Source: Pseudomonadota bacterium (lineage in GTDB: Bacteria; Pseudomonadota; Gammaproteobacteria; Steroidobacterales; Woeseiaceae). From it: a DNA stretch of 59,377 nucleotides. The position numbers and the translations under genes were made by a program. Location: NCBI GenBank assembly GCA_022563255.1, contig JADFNS010000020.1, positions 1 through 59,377 on the forward strand, in the 5' to 3' direction. Positions 35,931 to 44,378 of this stretch are shown here, piece after piece (position 1 is the first letter of the stretch; the number at the start of each line of letters is the position of its first letter). The notes under the pieces were generated by a model that did not search any database, was not told the origin of the DNA, and saw only the letters and a program-made list of their open reading frames with translations.

Positions 35931-36532
35931 TGGTGAATTACGCGACCTTCGAGCACGTGTCGATGCTGTTGATCGACAACTACGACTCGTTCACCTATAA
36001 CCTCGTGCAGGCGTTTTCCGCGCACGGCGCGAAGGTGATGGTGTATCGCAACGACAAGATTTCGGTGGCACAAGGGCTGGCGCTGGAGCCAACGCATCTC
36101 GTTATCTCCCCCGGACCGGGCAGGCCGGAAGATGCTGGTGTATCGCTGGAAATGATTGCGGCGTTTGCCGGGGAGCTGCCGATACTCGGTGTGTGTTTGG
36201 GACATCAAAGCATCGTGCAGTGTATGGGTGGAGAAATCGTCCGCGCGAAGCAATTGATGCACGGCAAGACGTCGCAGATCGAACACGATGGCAAGACAAT
36301 CTTCGAGGGCATATCGCAGCCGTTCGAAGTCGGACGCTATCACTCGCTGTGTGCGAAGCGCGATTCGCTGCCCGACACGCTGGAGATCAGCGCGACAACG
36401 GGTGCTGGTGAGATCATGGCTGTGCGGCACAAAACGCTGCAAATCGAAGGCGTCCAGTTCCATCCCGAGAGCGTCCTGACACCCGAGGGCTACACGCTGA
36501 TGACGAACTTTTTGCGCATGCAAAAATCGTGA
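35930..36532 (+). CDS. trpG: anthranilate synthase component II (glutamine amidotransferase)
   Basis: Class I glutamine amidotransferase that channels ammonia to TrpE. 200 residues from the ATG overlapping the trpE stop, with GAGGG 6 bases upstream. This adds 11 residues before the usual start MLLIDNYDSFTYN (35963), which has no ribosome-binding site of its own. The catalytic cysteine is in GVCLGHQ, the His-Glu pair in FHPES, and the oxyanion glycines in SPGPGRP. It is followed by trpD with a GTGA overlap. It might also serve para-aminobenzoate synthesis (PabA), as often happens. Confidence 0.95.
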   Translation: MVNYATFEHVSMLLIDNYDSFTYNLVQAFSAHGAKVMVYRNDKISVAQGLALEPTHLVISPGPGRPEDAGVSLEMIAAFAGELPILGVCLGHQSIVQCMGGEIVRAKQLMHGKTSQIEHDGKTIFEGISQPFEVGRYHSLCAKRDSLPDTLEISATTGAGEIMAVRHKTLQIEGVQFHPESVLTPEGYTLMTNFLRMQKS

Positions 36533-37554
36533 GTAAAAATTACAGCCAGGTGCTCGATAGCCTGCTCAATGGCAAGTCGCTCAGCGAGCAGCAGGCCTTT
36601 GATCTCATGCACAAGCTGGCGGCAGGCGAGTTGCCACCGGCACTGGCCGGCGCCCTGCTCGCGGGCCTGCGAGCAAAAGGCGAAACGGCCGATGAGATTC
36701 GCGGGTTCGCGACCGCGATGCGCGAACTGGCCGTGCATCCGCAGATTCCCGACGGTGCGCCGACTGTGGATACAGTGGGCACCGGGGGGGATGGTTCGGG
36801 AAGCTTCAATCTGTCGACTGGCACGGGGCTGCTGGCTGCAGCTTGCGGTTCGAGAGTCGTTAAACACGGCAATCGCTCGGTGTCGAGCCGTTCCGGAAGC
36901 GCCGACATGCTCGAATGTCTGGGAGTGCCATTGCCGCTGGATGAGACGCAGGCCGTCGATTGCCTGCAGGCTACCAATTTTACGTTTCTTTTTGCGCCCG
37001 CTTACCATCCGGCGATGAAAGCAGTCGTGCCGATACGCGGCGCTTTGTCCGTGCGCACGGTTTTCAATGTGCTCGGGCCACTCACGAATCCGGCAGCGCC
37101 CCCGTACCAGCTCATTGGCGCCTACAGTAAAGACGCCGCCAAGCTCATGGCCGATACGTTGGCGGGGATGCCGCTGGAACGCGCATTCGTCGTACACGGC
37201 GAACCCGGCTGGGACGAGGCGACACCGGTCGGCGAGTTCTGGCTCTTTGACGTGACGCCGGGCAACGTCGTCGCAAGCAAACGCAGTCCGGAGGATTACG
37301 GGTTGGCCCGTTGTCAGCCCGCAGACTTGCTCGGCGGCGATGCAGATCACAACGCGGCTGAGCTGATTCGGGTGATGACCGGTGACGACAAAGGGGCGCA
37401 TCGAGACGCGCTGTTGATGGGCGCTTCGCTGGTCCTTGAAGTGCAGGGCGTCACGAAAAATGCGCTCGAGGGCGTCGAGCTGGCCGCAGCCGTAATCGAT
37501 GACGGCCGGGCGGAGTCGTTCCTGAATTCTTTGCGCGAGCACTTCAAGAGCTAA
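36529..37554 (+). CDS. trpD: anthranilate phosphoribosyltransferase
   Basis: Transfers phosphoribose from PRPP to anthranilate. 341 residues, stand-alone (not fused to trpG). DTVGTGGDGSGSFNLST is the PRPP-binding loop (near residue 82), with KHGNRSVSSRSGSAD and NVLGPLTNPA further on. The GTG start overlaps trpG, and its stop shares one base with the trpC start. Confidence 0.97.
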   Translation: MSKNYSQVLDSLLNGKSLSEQQAFDLMHKLAAGELPPALAGALLAGLRAKGETADEIRGFATAMRELAVHPQIPDGAPTVDTVGTGGDGSGSFNLSTGTGLLAAACGSRVVKHGNRSVSSRSGSADMLECLGVPLPLDETQAVDCLQATNFTFLFAPAYHPAMKAVVPIRGALSVRTVFNVLGPLTNPAAPPYQLIGAYSKDAAKLMADTLAGMPLERAFVVHGEPGWDEATPVGEFWLFDVTPGNVVASKRSPEDYGLARCQPADLLGGDADHNAAELIRVMTGDDKGAHRDALLMGASLVLEVQGVTKNALEGVELAAAVIDDGRAESFLNSLREHFKS

Positions 37555-38363
37555 TGGGCGACTTCCTGCAAACGATGGCCAGCCGGAGTCGCGAAAGGGC
37601 GGCGGGCGTGCCCAGGAGTTTCAAGTCGTCTGATTTCGATCAGGCAGTCGTGCCGCTGACCTTGGGCGAGTTCGACGTGATAGCGGAAATAAAAGACAGA
37701 TCGCCGGCGGCGGGCTCGCTTGCGGGCAAGGGAAGGAGCCGCGCGGATCTGGCAAGACAATATGCAGAAGGAGGTGCGGCGGCGATCTCTGTATTGACGG
37801 AACCCTCTCGATTCGCGGGCGAGTTGGCGCATCTCGAAGAAGTCGTTGCCGCCGTGTCCGGTACGCCGGTAATGCGAAAAGATTTCCTGGTCGATTCCGT
37901 ACAGGTTCTTGAAGCGCGCAAGGCAGGGGCCAGCGGCGTATTGCTGATCACGACGATGTTGTCGAATGCGAAATTGCGGGAGATGCTGGACTGCGCGTGG
38001 GAACATGGATTGTTTGTCCTGCTCGAGTCCTTTGACGAAGACGATCTCAAACGCGCTTCGAAGCTGCTCGATACGTCACCCGATCAGGACCGCGCTGCAG
38101 CCGGTCAGTTATTGTTCGGCGTTAATACTCGCAACTTGCGAACGCTCGCGGTTGATGTCGAGCGCCTCGAAAAACTCGCGGCGGCGTTGCCGACCGCTCG
38201 CTGCGTCGCGGAGAGCGGATTGTCGATACCGGACGATGCAGCGCGGGTTGCTGGCTTGGGGTATCAAATAGCGCTGGTCGGAACGGCGCTCATGCGCAGC
38301 AGTGATCCTGCAACACTGGTCAGGTCGATGCGCGACGCCGGCGCTGCAAAGGCGGATGCATGA
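37554..38363 (+). CDS. trpC: indole-3-glycerol phosphate synthase
   Basis: TIM-barrel enzyme closing the indole ring with loss of CO2 and water. 269 residues, not fused to trpF. VIAEIKDRSPAAG has the catalytic lysine and Ser-Pro element, ISVLTEPSRFAG follows, MRKDFLVDSVQV carries the second catalytic lysine, and FGVNTRNL and VAESGLS complete the barrel. The otherwise usual KKASPS is KDRSPA here. It overlaps trpF by ATGA. Confidence 0.96.
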   Translation: MGDFLQTMASRSRERAAGVPRSFKSSDFDQAVVPLTLGEFDVIAEIKDRSPAAGSLAGKGRSRADLARQYAEGGAAAISVLTEPSRFAGELAHLEEVVAAVSGTPVMRKDFLVDSVQVLEARKAGASGVLLITTMLSNAKLREMLDCAWEHGLFVLLESFDEDDLKRASKLLDTSPDQDRAAAGQLLFGVNTRNLRTLAVDVERLEKLAAALPTARCVAESGLSIPDDAARVAGLGYQIALVGTALMRSSDPATLVRSMRDAGAAKADA

Positions 38364-38953
38364 GTTTGCTGGTCAAGGTCTGCGGCCTCAGCGAGGAACA
38401 GCACGTGAACGCGGCAATCGACGCTGGCGCCGGCGCCGTCGGCTTTGTCTTCGCCGAATCAGTCCGCAGCATTACACCGGCAAGAGCGGCGGAGATTTGC
38501 GGCAATGTTCCGGCGTACGTCCGGCGTGTAGCGGTAATGCTGCATCCGACCAACGAGGAGTGGCGGGACGTGCTGCGAAACTTCGATCCGGACATTTTAC
38601 AGACCGACGCTGAAGACTTTAAATCCCTCGACGTGCCCGGGACAGTCGACTGCTGGCCGGTCTATCGTGAAGGTCGTGCGCGACCGGACACCGACGGCGT
38701 TTACGTTTACGAGGGCCCAAAAAGCGGCCGCGGCGAGGTGGTTGACTGGTCCAACGCGGCGAACTTTGCGGCATGTGGACGCTTGATTCTGGCCGGTGGT
38801 CTGGCTGAGCACAATATCGCGCTAGCGGTTAGCACCACGCGTCCCTATGGCGTAGATGTGTCGAGCGGCGTCGAAATCGCGCTGGGCCAAAAAAGTTCCG
38901 AGCTGATTCAGGAATTCGTTATTGCAGCAACGGCTGCGGGGAAAGATGTATGA
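38360..38953 (+). CDS. trpF: phosphoribosylanthranilate isomerase
   Basis: Amadori rearrangement of phosphoribosylanthranilate, 197 residues. The catalytic cysteine is in VKVCGLS (residue 8), GFVFAESVRSIT follows, and the C-terminal LAGGL and GVDVSSGVE segments carry the phosphate site and catalytic Asp. The central strand reads DILQTDAEDF instead of the common VQLHG, a moderate divergence. It overlaps both trpC and trpB by ATGA. Confidence 0.93.
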   Translation: MSLLVKVCGLSEEQHVNAAIDAGAGAVGFVFAESVRSITPARAAEICGNVPAYVRRVAVMLHPTNEEWRDVLRNFDPDILQTDAEDFKSLDVPGTVDCWPVYREGRARPDTDGVYVYEGPKSGRGEVVDWSNAANFAACGRLILAGGLAEHNIALAVSTTRPYGVDVSSGVEIALGQKSSELIQEFVIAATAAGKDV

Positions 38954-40203
38954 GCGCGATGTTCACGGCCGATGAGGCTGCTGAAATTCTGGATGCGACA
39001 CTCCGGGGTGAGACGCCTGACGAGCGCGGTCGGTTCGGACCGTTCGGCGGGCGCTACGTTCCGGAGACGTTGGTGCCGGCTTTTCAGCGGTTGGAGGAAG
39101 GCATTCGTCGATACCTCCATGAAGAGGCTTTTCAGCAGGAGTTGCAGCGGGAACTGCGTGAATGGGTCGGTCGTCCGACCGCACTGACGTTTGCCGCGCA
39201 GCTCAGCAAGTCCTGGGGCGCGGAAGTATGGCTCAAGCGTGAAGACCTCGCTCACACCGGTGCTCACAAAATTAACAACGCCATTGGTCAGGCATTGCTG
39301 GCGAAACGCCTGGGTGCGAAACGCGTGATCGCGGAGACGGGCGCTGGTCAACATGGCGTCGCATCGGCGGCGGCGTGTGCGCGCGTGGGTCTTCCGTGCA
39401 GCGTGTACATGGGCGTCGTTGACATGGAACGGCAGGCGCCAAACGTCGACCGTATGCGCAGACTGGGCGCCGAGGTTGTGGCGGTAGAGACGGGCGACAA
39501 GACGCTGCGCGCCGCTATCGACGAAGCGCTCCGTGCGTGGGTGACGGACCCGCAGGGGATTTACTATTTGTTGGGATCGGCCGTTGGCGCTCACCCGTAT
39601 CCGTACCTGGTGCGCGAACTGCAATCGGTCATCGGCAGGGAATCGCGACAACAGATGCTCGATCAGGCCGGCGGACTGCCGGATGTCGCGTTCGCTTGCG
39701 TGGGCGGGGGCTCGAACGCAATCGGTCTTTTCTACCCCTTGCTGGGCGATGACATTGAGCTGATCGGTGTCGAAGCGGGAGGCACCGGTGATGGGCTTGG
39801 AGAGAATGCTGCCACGCTGGCGACCGGAACGCCGGGCGTTTTGCAGGGTGCCTACACGATCATCCTGCAGGACGATGACGGCCAGGTGCAGGAAACGCAC
39901 TCGATCTCCGCCGGGCTCGACTACTCCGGCGTTGGCCCGGAACATGCGCTGCTGCAGGCGATTGGCCGCGTGAGGTACGTGTCGGCGCGGGATGATGAAG
40001 CGCTGGAAGCCCTGGAGGAGTTATGCGTCTCGGAGGGCATACTGACGGCGCTGGAAACGGCGCACGCCTATGCGGCGGCCAGAAAATACGCGCAGCTCAA
40101 TCCTGGCAAACGAATTCTTATCTGCAACTCCGGGCGCGGCGACAAGGATATGTCAACATTGACTGAATACGCGGCAAGGACTGAACGCCATGCAGGCGCA
40201 TGA
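38950..40203 (+). CDS. trpB: tryptophan synthase beta chain
   Basis: PLP enzyme joining indole with serine. 417 residues. GPFGGRYVPETL starts the fold; KREDLAHTGAHKINNA has the PLP lysine near residue 102; AETGAGQHGVASA and the phosphate loop GGGSNAIG follow, and the C-terminal ICNSGRGDKD is present. It overlaps trpA by 14 bases. The N-terminus is about 20 residues longer than the compact E. coli form. Confidence 0.97.
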   Translation: MSAMFTADEAAEILDATLRGETPDERGRFGPFGGRYVPETLVPAFQRLEEGIRRYLHEEAFQQELQRELREWVGRPTALTFAAQLSKSWGAEVWLKREDLAHTGAHKINNAIGQALLAKRLGAKRVIAETGAGQHGVASAAACARVGLPCSVYMGVVDMERQAPNVDRMRRLGAEVVAVETGDKTLRAAIDEALRAWVTDPQGIYYLLGSAVGAHPYPYLVRELQSVIGRESRQQMLDQAGGLPDVAFACVGGGSNAIGLFYPLLGDDIELIGVEAGGTGDGLGENAATLATGTPGVLQGAYTIILQDDDGQVQETHSISAGLDYSGVGPEHALLQAIGRVRYVSARDDEALEALEELCVSEGILTALETAHAYAAARKYAQLNPGKRILICNSGRGDKDMSTLTEYAARTERHAGA

Positions 40204-40969
40204 TCGCATTAGTGCCGCGATCAACGCGGCGACCGACAAAAATCGGCCTGCATTGATACCGTTTGTCACCGCTGGGTATCCCGAGCCGCAAGAATTCATC
40301 GATACCCTGAAGTCCGTCGCAACGATCGGCGATGTCGTCGAAATCGGCGTTCCCTTTTCTGACCCGATGGCGGACGGCATGACGATTCAGCGTTCGAGCT
40401 TCGTCGCGCTGCAAAAAGGCGTCAGCCTGAAATGGATTTTCGACGAACTGGATGCAGCGCAGGGAGAAATCGATGTGCCACTGGTCATGATGTCGTATCT
40501 GAATCCGTTGCTGGCTTTTGGTTATGAAAAACTTGCCGAGCGCGCGTTGGCTACAGGCGTCTGCGGCTTTATCGTTCCGGACCTGCCGTTCGAGGAAAGC
40601 GATCAATTGCGCGCCGCGCTGGAGGCTAAGGGGCTGGGGCTCATTCAGCTGGTGACGCCAGTGACGCCCGCAGAACGACTCAGGACATTGTGCGACGCGT
40701 CACGAGGGTTCGTCTATGCCGTGACAATTACCGGCATAACAGGCGGCGACGCGGGCTTGCCCGGCAATTTGGCCGCTTACCTGGACGAAGTCACGAAAAT
40801 ATCCCGGATCCCGGTGTGCGCGGGATTCGGTATCCGGTCGGCAGAGGATGTTGCGGCAGTCGGCAATCACGCGGCAGGAGCGATCGTCGGATCGGCGCTG
40901 GTCGAGGTTCTGGAACGCGGGGAAGACCCGAAACCGTACTTGCGGTCTTTACGGCATTCCGCGCGCTAG
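40190..40969 (+). CDS. trpA: tryptophan synthase alpha chain
   Basis: Cleaves indole-3-glycerol phosphate and tunnels indole to TrpB. 259 residues. The catalytic Glu is in VEIGVPFSDPMADG (near residue 50), the catalytic Asp in FIVPDLPFEES, and the phosphate loop in VCAGFGIRS and GAIVGSALVE. This is the last gene of trpEGDCFBA. Its final 21 bases overlap the 3' end of the convergent GGDEF/EAL gene, and no terminator is visible between them. Confidence 0.96.
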   Translation: MQAHDRISAAINAATDKNRPALIPFVTAGYPEPQEFIDTLKSVATIGDVVEIGVPFSDPMADGMTIQRSSFVALQKGVSLKWIFDELDAAQGEIDVPLVMMSYLNPLLAFGYEKLAERALATGVCGFIVPDLPFEESDQLRAALEAKGLGLIQLVTPVTPAERLRTLCDASRGFVYAVTITGITGGDAGLPGNLAAYLDEVTKISRIPVCAGFGIRSAEDVAAVGNHAAGAIVGSALVEVLERGEDPKPYLRSLRHSAR

Positions 40970-43108
40970 GAGGCTGGTACCAGCAATTTCGGAGCGAAGA
41001 ATCGCGGCAACTTTTTCGGATTGCATCGGCCTGCTGATCAGGAAGCCCTGTGCCAGGTCGCAGTTGCAGCTTTTCAGGAACTCAAGCTGCGTGACTGTTT
41101 CGACGCCTTCCGCGGCAACTTCAATATCCAGCCCCTGCGCCATGGCGATGGCGGCGCGGATGATGCGCTGGTGGCTATCGTTTTCTTCGATGTCCTCGAG
41201 CAAAGTCTGATCGAGCACGAAGCTGTCTATGAAGCCGCTGTCGAGCGACTCGAACGAAATATCCCGCGTTCCGAAATGATCCAGCGACAAGCGCACGCCC
41301 AATTTGCGAAGCTGACGCAGCGTTTCGAGTTCGGCGCTGCGTTTTTGCACGATATCGCCGTCGCAGAGTTCAAATTCTATGCAGCCCGGGTCAAGACCCG
41401 TGTCCATCAGCGACTTCGCAACGATTTCTACCAGGCGTTTGTGTATCAATTGCTGTGGCGACAGATTGATGGCGATTGACAAGTCAGGTAGTTCGAACTG
41501 ACGTTGCCAGGCAGAGAGTTGACGGCAGGCTGTGGTAATAACCCATTCGCCAGCGGAATGAATGAGCCCGCTGCTTTCCAGTATTGGCAGGAATCTCGCA
41601 GGCGGTAGTAAACCGAAACGCGGATGTTGCCAGCGCAGCAGCGCCTCAAGTCCGATGAGTCGATTACTCGAAAGGTCGATGCGCGGCTGGTAATGCAGCA
41701 GAAATTCGCCGCGCACGAGTGCGTGCCGCAAGCCGATTTCGAGCTCTTCGCGCTGCTCGAGTTTGGTGTTGAGCGCGCCGGAATAATACTGGAATCGACC
41801 GCCGCCACGTTTCTTCGCCGCAAACATCGCGACGTCAGCGGCCTTGATCAGGCTTTCGGCAGTATCACCGGAATCCGGGTACAACGCGATACCGATACTC
41901 GGCGTCGCGTAAACTTCGCTGCTACCGATTGCGTATTTTTCGGACAGCACCAACAACAGCTTTTGTGCGGCGGCGCCGGCGTTGCCAGTCTCGCCGAAAT
42001 CCTCCAGGCAAACGACAAACTCGTCGCCGCCCCAGCGGCCGCAAAAATCGCCCACCCGCAGGTTATCTTGCAGCCGGTTGGCGACTTCGCGTAGCAAAGC
42101 ATCGCCAATGTCGTGGCCGAGCGTGTCGTTGATGGACTTGAAGCGATCGAGATCGATAAACAATGTCGCCAGCGGCGCAGACTTGCGCTGGCTACGCCCG
42201 ATAGCCCGTGTAAGTTGTTCCGCAAACAGCGTGCGGTTCGCGAGTCCGGTCAAATCATCGAATTGCGCGCGCTTCTCGAGCTCGATCGTTCTGAGCCTGG
42301 CTTGCGTGACGTCGCGAAACGTGATGACGCCGCCCACCAATTCCTGGTTGCCATCCAACAGACCCTGACCGTTGATGCTCAACAGGATGTCAGGCTGCTC
42401 AGGCGTGCGATAAATCGCCAGCTGTTCGGAATACTTCTCGCCGCTGCGCGCACGCATCAGTGGCAAGTCAGCGGAGTTGCGGTAATTGTTGCCGTGTTCG
42501 TCGATACAGCAAAATGTTTGTTCCCAGGTTGGGTCGGGCTGCAGGCGCGGCCCCAGGCCCAGAATCGTACGTGCGGCCGGATTGATATCGAGGACGTGGC
42601 CCGCATTGTCGGCGACGATGACGCCGTCGTTAATATTATTGAGTATCGACAGCACCGTAACGTCAGTGTCCGAGAGCCGGGACTGTAGTCGACTGCGCTG
42701 TACCGCGTGGTTGAATATCTTTTCCTGGCTTTCGACCGAAACGTCGTCCACACAAATGTGTCCCTGTGCGCCAGCGCGCACAGCGGCAATGCCGCGATGT
42801 TCGTGCTCCTTCAGGGTCAGTGCAATGACAGGGTACGGAGCGAGATCGTGAATTATTTCGGCGAGCGACCGGCCGGATTGCGCGATCATTGGTCCGACCT
42901 GCAGCAATATCAGATCGACGATGTAGGACGCGTCTTCGGGGAGTTTGAGCGCCGTGGAGCGAGTCAGGTAGGTGCAACAAGGCAGCGTCTGCAGTTCGCC
43001 AAGATAATCGGAGGCGAATTCGCCGCGGCCCAGATACAAAATGGAATGACCCGGCATCAGAGCATTACGACCGGATGTGTTTGAGCAAAAGCCATGAAAC
43101 GGAATCAT
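40949..43108 (-). CDS. GGDEF/EAL protein with receiver-like and PAS domains; EAL looks degenerate
   Basis: 719 residues (an alternative start at 43057 would give 702). The N-terminal 130 residues resemble a degenerate receiver fold (ILYLGRGEF, IVDLILLQVGP), and a PAS domain follows (about 165-280). The GGDEF domain has intact RWGGDEF with an RxxD inhibition site (RVGD) five residues before it, so diguanylate cyclase activity with product feedback is expected. The EAL domain keeps EALLRW and AEGVET, but the metal-binding DDFGTG is DHFGTR and the catalytic KID lysine is replaced (FVLDQ), so phosphodiesterase activity is probably lost. No membrane segments, hence cytoplasmic. Confidence 0.93.
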   Translation of the reverse strand: MIPFHGFCSNTSGRNALMPGHSILYLGRGEFASDYLGELQTLPCCTYLTRSTALKLPEDASYIVDLILLQVGPMIAQSGRSLAEIIHDLAPYPVIALTLKEHEHRGIAAVRAGAQGHICVDDVSVESQEKIFNHAVQRSRLQSRLSDTDVTVLSILNNINDGVIVADNAGHVLDINPAARTILGLGPRLQPDPTWEQTFCCIDEHGNNYRNSADLPLMRARSGEKYSEQLAIYRTPEQPDILLSINGQGLLDGNQELVGGVITFRDVTQARLRTIELEKRAQFDDLTGLANRTLFAEQLTRAIGRSQRKSAPLATLFIDLDRFKSINDTLGHDIGDALLREVANRLQDNLRVGDFCGRWGGDEFVVCLEDFGETGNAGAAAQKLLLVLSEKYAIGSSEVYATPSIGIALYPDSGDTAESLIKAADVAMFAAKKRGGGRFQYYSGALNTKLEQREELEIGLRHALVRGEFLLHYQPRIDLSSNRLIGLEALLRWQHPRFGLLPPARFLPILESSGLIHSAGEWVITTACRQLSAWQRQFELPDLSIAINLSPQQLIHKRLVEIVAKSLMDTGLDPGCIEFELCDGDIVQKRSAELETLRQLRKLGVRLSLDHFGTRDISFESLDSGFIDSFVLDQTLLEDIEENDSHQRIIRAAIAMAQGLDIEVAAEGVETVTQLEFLKSCNCDLAQGFLISRPMQSEKVAAILRSEIAGTSLLARGMP

Positions 43109-43261
43109 ATGGAAAGACAGGCGCTTACGCCACCTTTTGCGTTTTTTTGCGGCGCGGTTTCAAACCCTTCACGGTGAACGGGCATCCAAATGTCAGTGGA
43201 ACGGGAGAATGGGTACTTGGCAGCGCTTTTGACTTTGGAAACCAGCGACTATAGTCGGACG

Positions 43262-43819
43262 ATGGCAACCGCAAGTACAGCTGCCCATGCGGACGAAGCC
43301 GCCTGGATAGAGCGAGCGCAGCGTTCCGATGGGCGGGCGTTCGAGAGGCTCTACCGCCTGCATATAGACAGGGTGTATGGCTTATGTCTGAGGATGACGG
43401 GAAATGTCACCGAGGCCGAGGATTGTGCGCAGGAGGCATTCATTCAGGCCTGGAACAAGCTGGACCGCTTTCGGCGAGACAGCGCGTTCTCGACCTGGTT
43501 ACACCGCATTGCCGTAAACACCGTGCTCGGAAGGATGCGCAAATCGAAACGCGAGCAGGATCGGATCATGGCTTTCGCAGAAAACATGCCAGCGCCCGTT
43601 TTAATGGGGGATGGCAGTGAACTTCGGGACTTGTCGGAGGCTATTGGCAGGTTGCCCACAGGCGCGAGACACGTGTTTTTGCTGCACGCCGTGTATGGCT
43701 ACAGCCACAACGAGACCGGCGAGATGCTGGGGATCGCGGCAGGGACCTCGAAGGCACAACTGCATCGGGCTAAACGCCTGCTGGTGCAGCAACTGAAACG
43801 ACAAGGATTTGAGGCATGA
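43262..43819 (+). CDS. ECF-type sigma factor (RpoE family)
   Basis: Alternative sigma factor of 185 residues from the ATG at 43262; an in-frame ATG at 43190 would add 24 residues. The region 2 core runs from AFERLYRLHIDRVYGLCLRM through TEAEDCAQEAFIQAW with FRRDSAFSTWLHRIAVN. Region 4 is RLPTGARHVFLLHAVYGYSH followed by EMLGIAAGTSKAQLHRAK, a helix-turn-helix for the -35 element. Its stop overlaps the next gene by ATGA, the usual coupling with a cognate anti-sigma factor. Confidence 0.93.
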   Translation: MATASTAAHADEAAWIERAQRSDGRAFERLYRLHIDRVYGLCLRMTGNVTEAEDCAQEAFIQAWNKLDRFRRDSAFSTWLHRIAVNTVLGRMRKSKREQDRIMAFAENMPAPVLMGDGSELRDLSEAIGRLPTGARHVFLLHAVYGYSHNETGEMLGIAAGTSKAQLHRAKRLLVQQLKRQGFEA

Positions 43820-44364
43820 CGGAGCGTGACGACGACCAACTGATGCGGGCCGCCCGGCGATTATCGACGGACATCAGTCCGGAACATGATCTGTGGCCAG
43901 GCATTGCCGCGTCCATAGCGAAGCCCGCGACCAGACAGTGGACGCCAACGCTGGCACAAGCTGCAGCGGTCGTGCTGCTGATCGGCGCCTCATCCGCGGT
44001 GACTTACGTGACGATGAAAGATAAACGACCGATGTCAGTCATCGCATCGCCGGAGCTGGTTTTCGAACAGGCATCCTTCGGTGGTCGCTATTACCTGGGT
44101 TCCGGTTATCAGGACGCGCGCAACGGACTTATTGCGGACTTGAATATCGAGCTGGGGCGGCTGTCAGCCGGAACGCGTGCCACGATTGAGACCAATCTGC
44201 AGGTGATTCGTGTGGCGATCTTTGAATTGAACAAAGCTCTGGAGGAAGAACCGGACAATGCGCATCGGCAGGCGCAATTGCTCAGAAGCTACCGCGAAGA
44301 GTTGATGCTGCTGCGCAGGGTGAGTCGCCTGAGCAGAAACGTAATGATGAGAAACGATATCTAA
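43816..44364 (+). CDS. putative membrane anti-sigma factor
   Basis: 182 residues with a cytoplasmic N-terminus of about 44 residues (DDDQLMRAARRLSTDISPEHDLW), one membrane helix at about 45-66 and a periplasmic helical domain rich in Leu/Arg/Glu that looks like a coiled coil (about 110-180). No HxxxCxxC zinc motif. The identification as an anti-sigma factor rests on the ATGA overlap with the sigma gene and on topology, not on a recognised sigma-binding domain. Confidence 0.8.
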   Translation: MTERDDDQLMRAARRLSTDISPEHDLWPGIAASIAKPATRQWTPTLAQAAAVVLLIGASSAVTYVTMKDKRPMSVIASPELVFEQASFGGRYYLGSGYQDARNGLIADLNIELGRLSAGTRATIETNLQVIRVAIFELNKALEEEPDNAHRQAQLLRSYREELMLLRRVSRLSRNVMMRNDI

Positions 44365-44378
44365 TTGAGAGAAGACCG

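Noticed and set aside
36490..39945. Long antisense frames under trpD (350 codons) and trpB (345 codons)
   Set aside because: Both lie wholly within conserved trp genes and have no recognisable features of their own.
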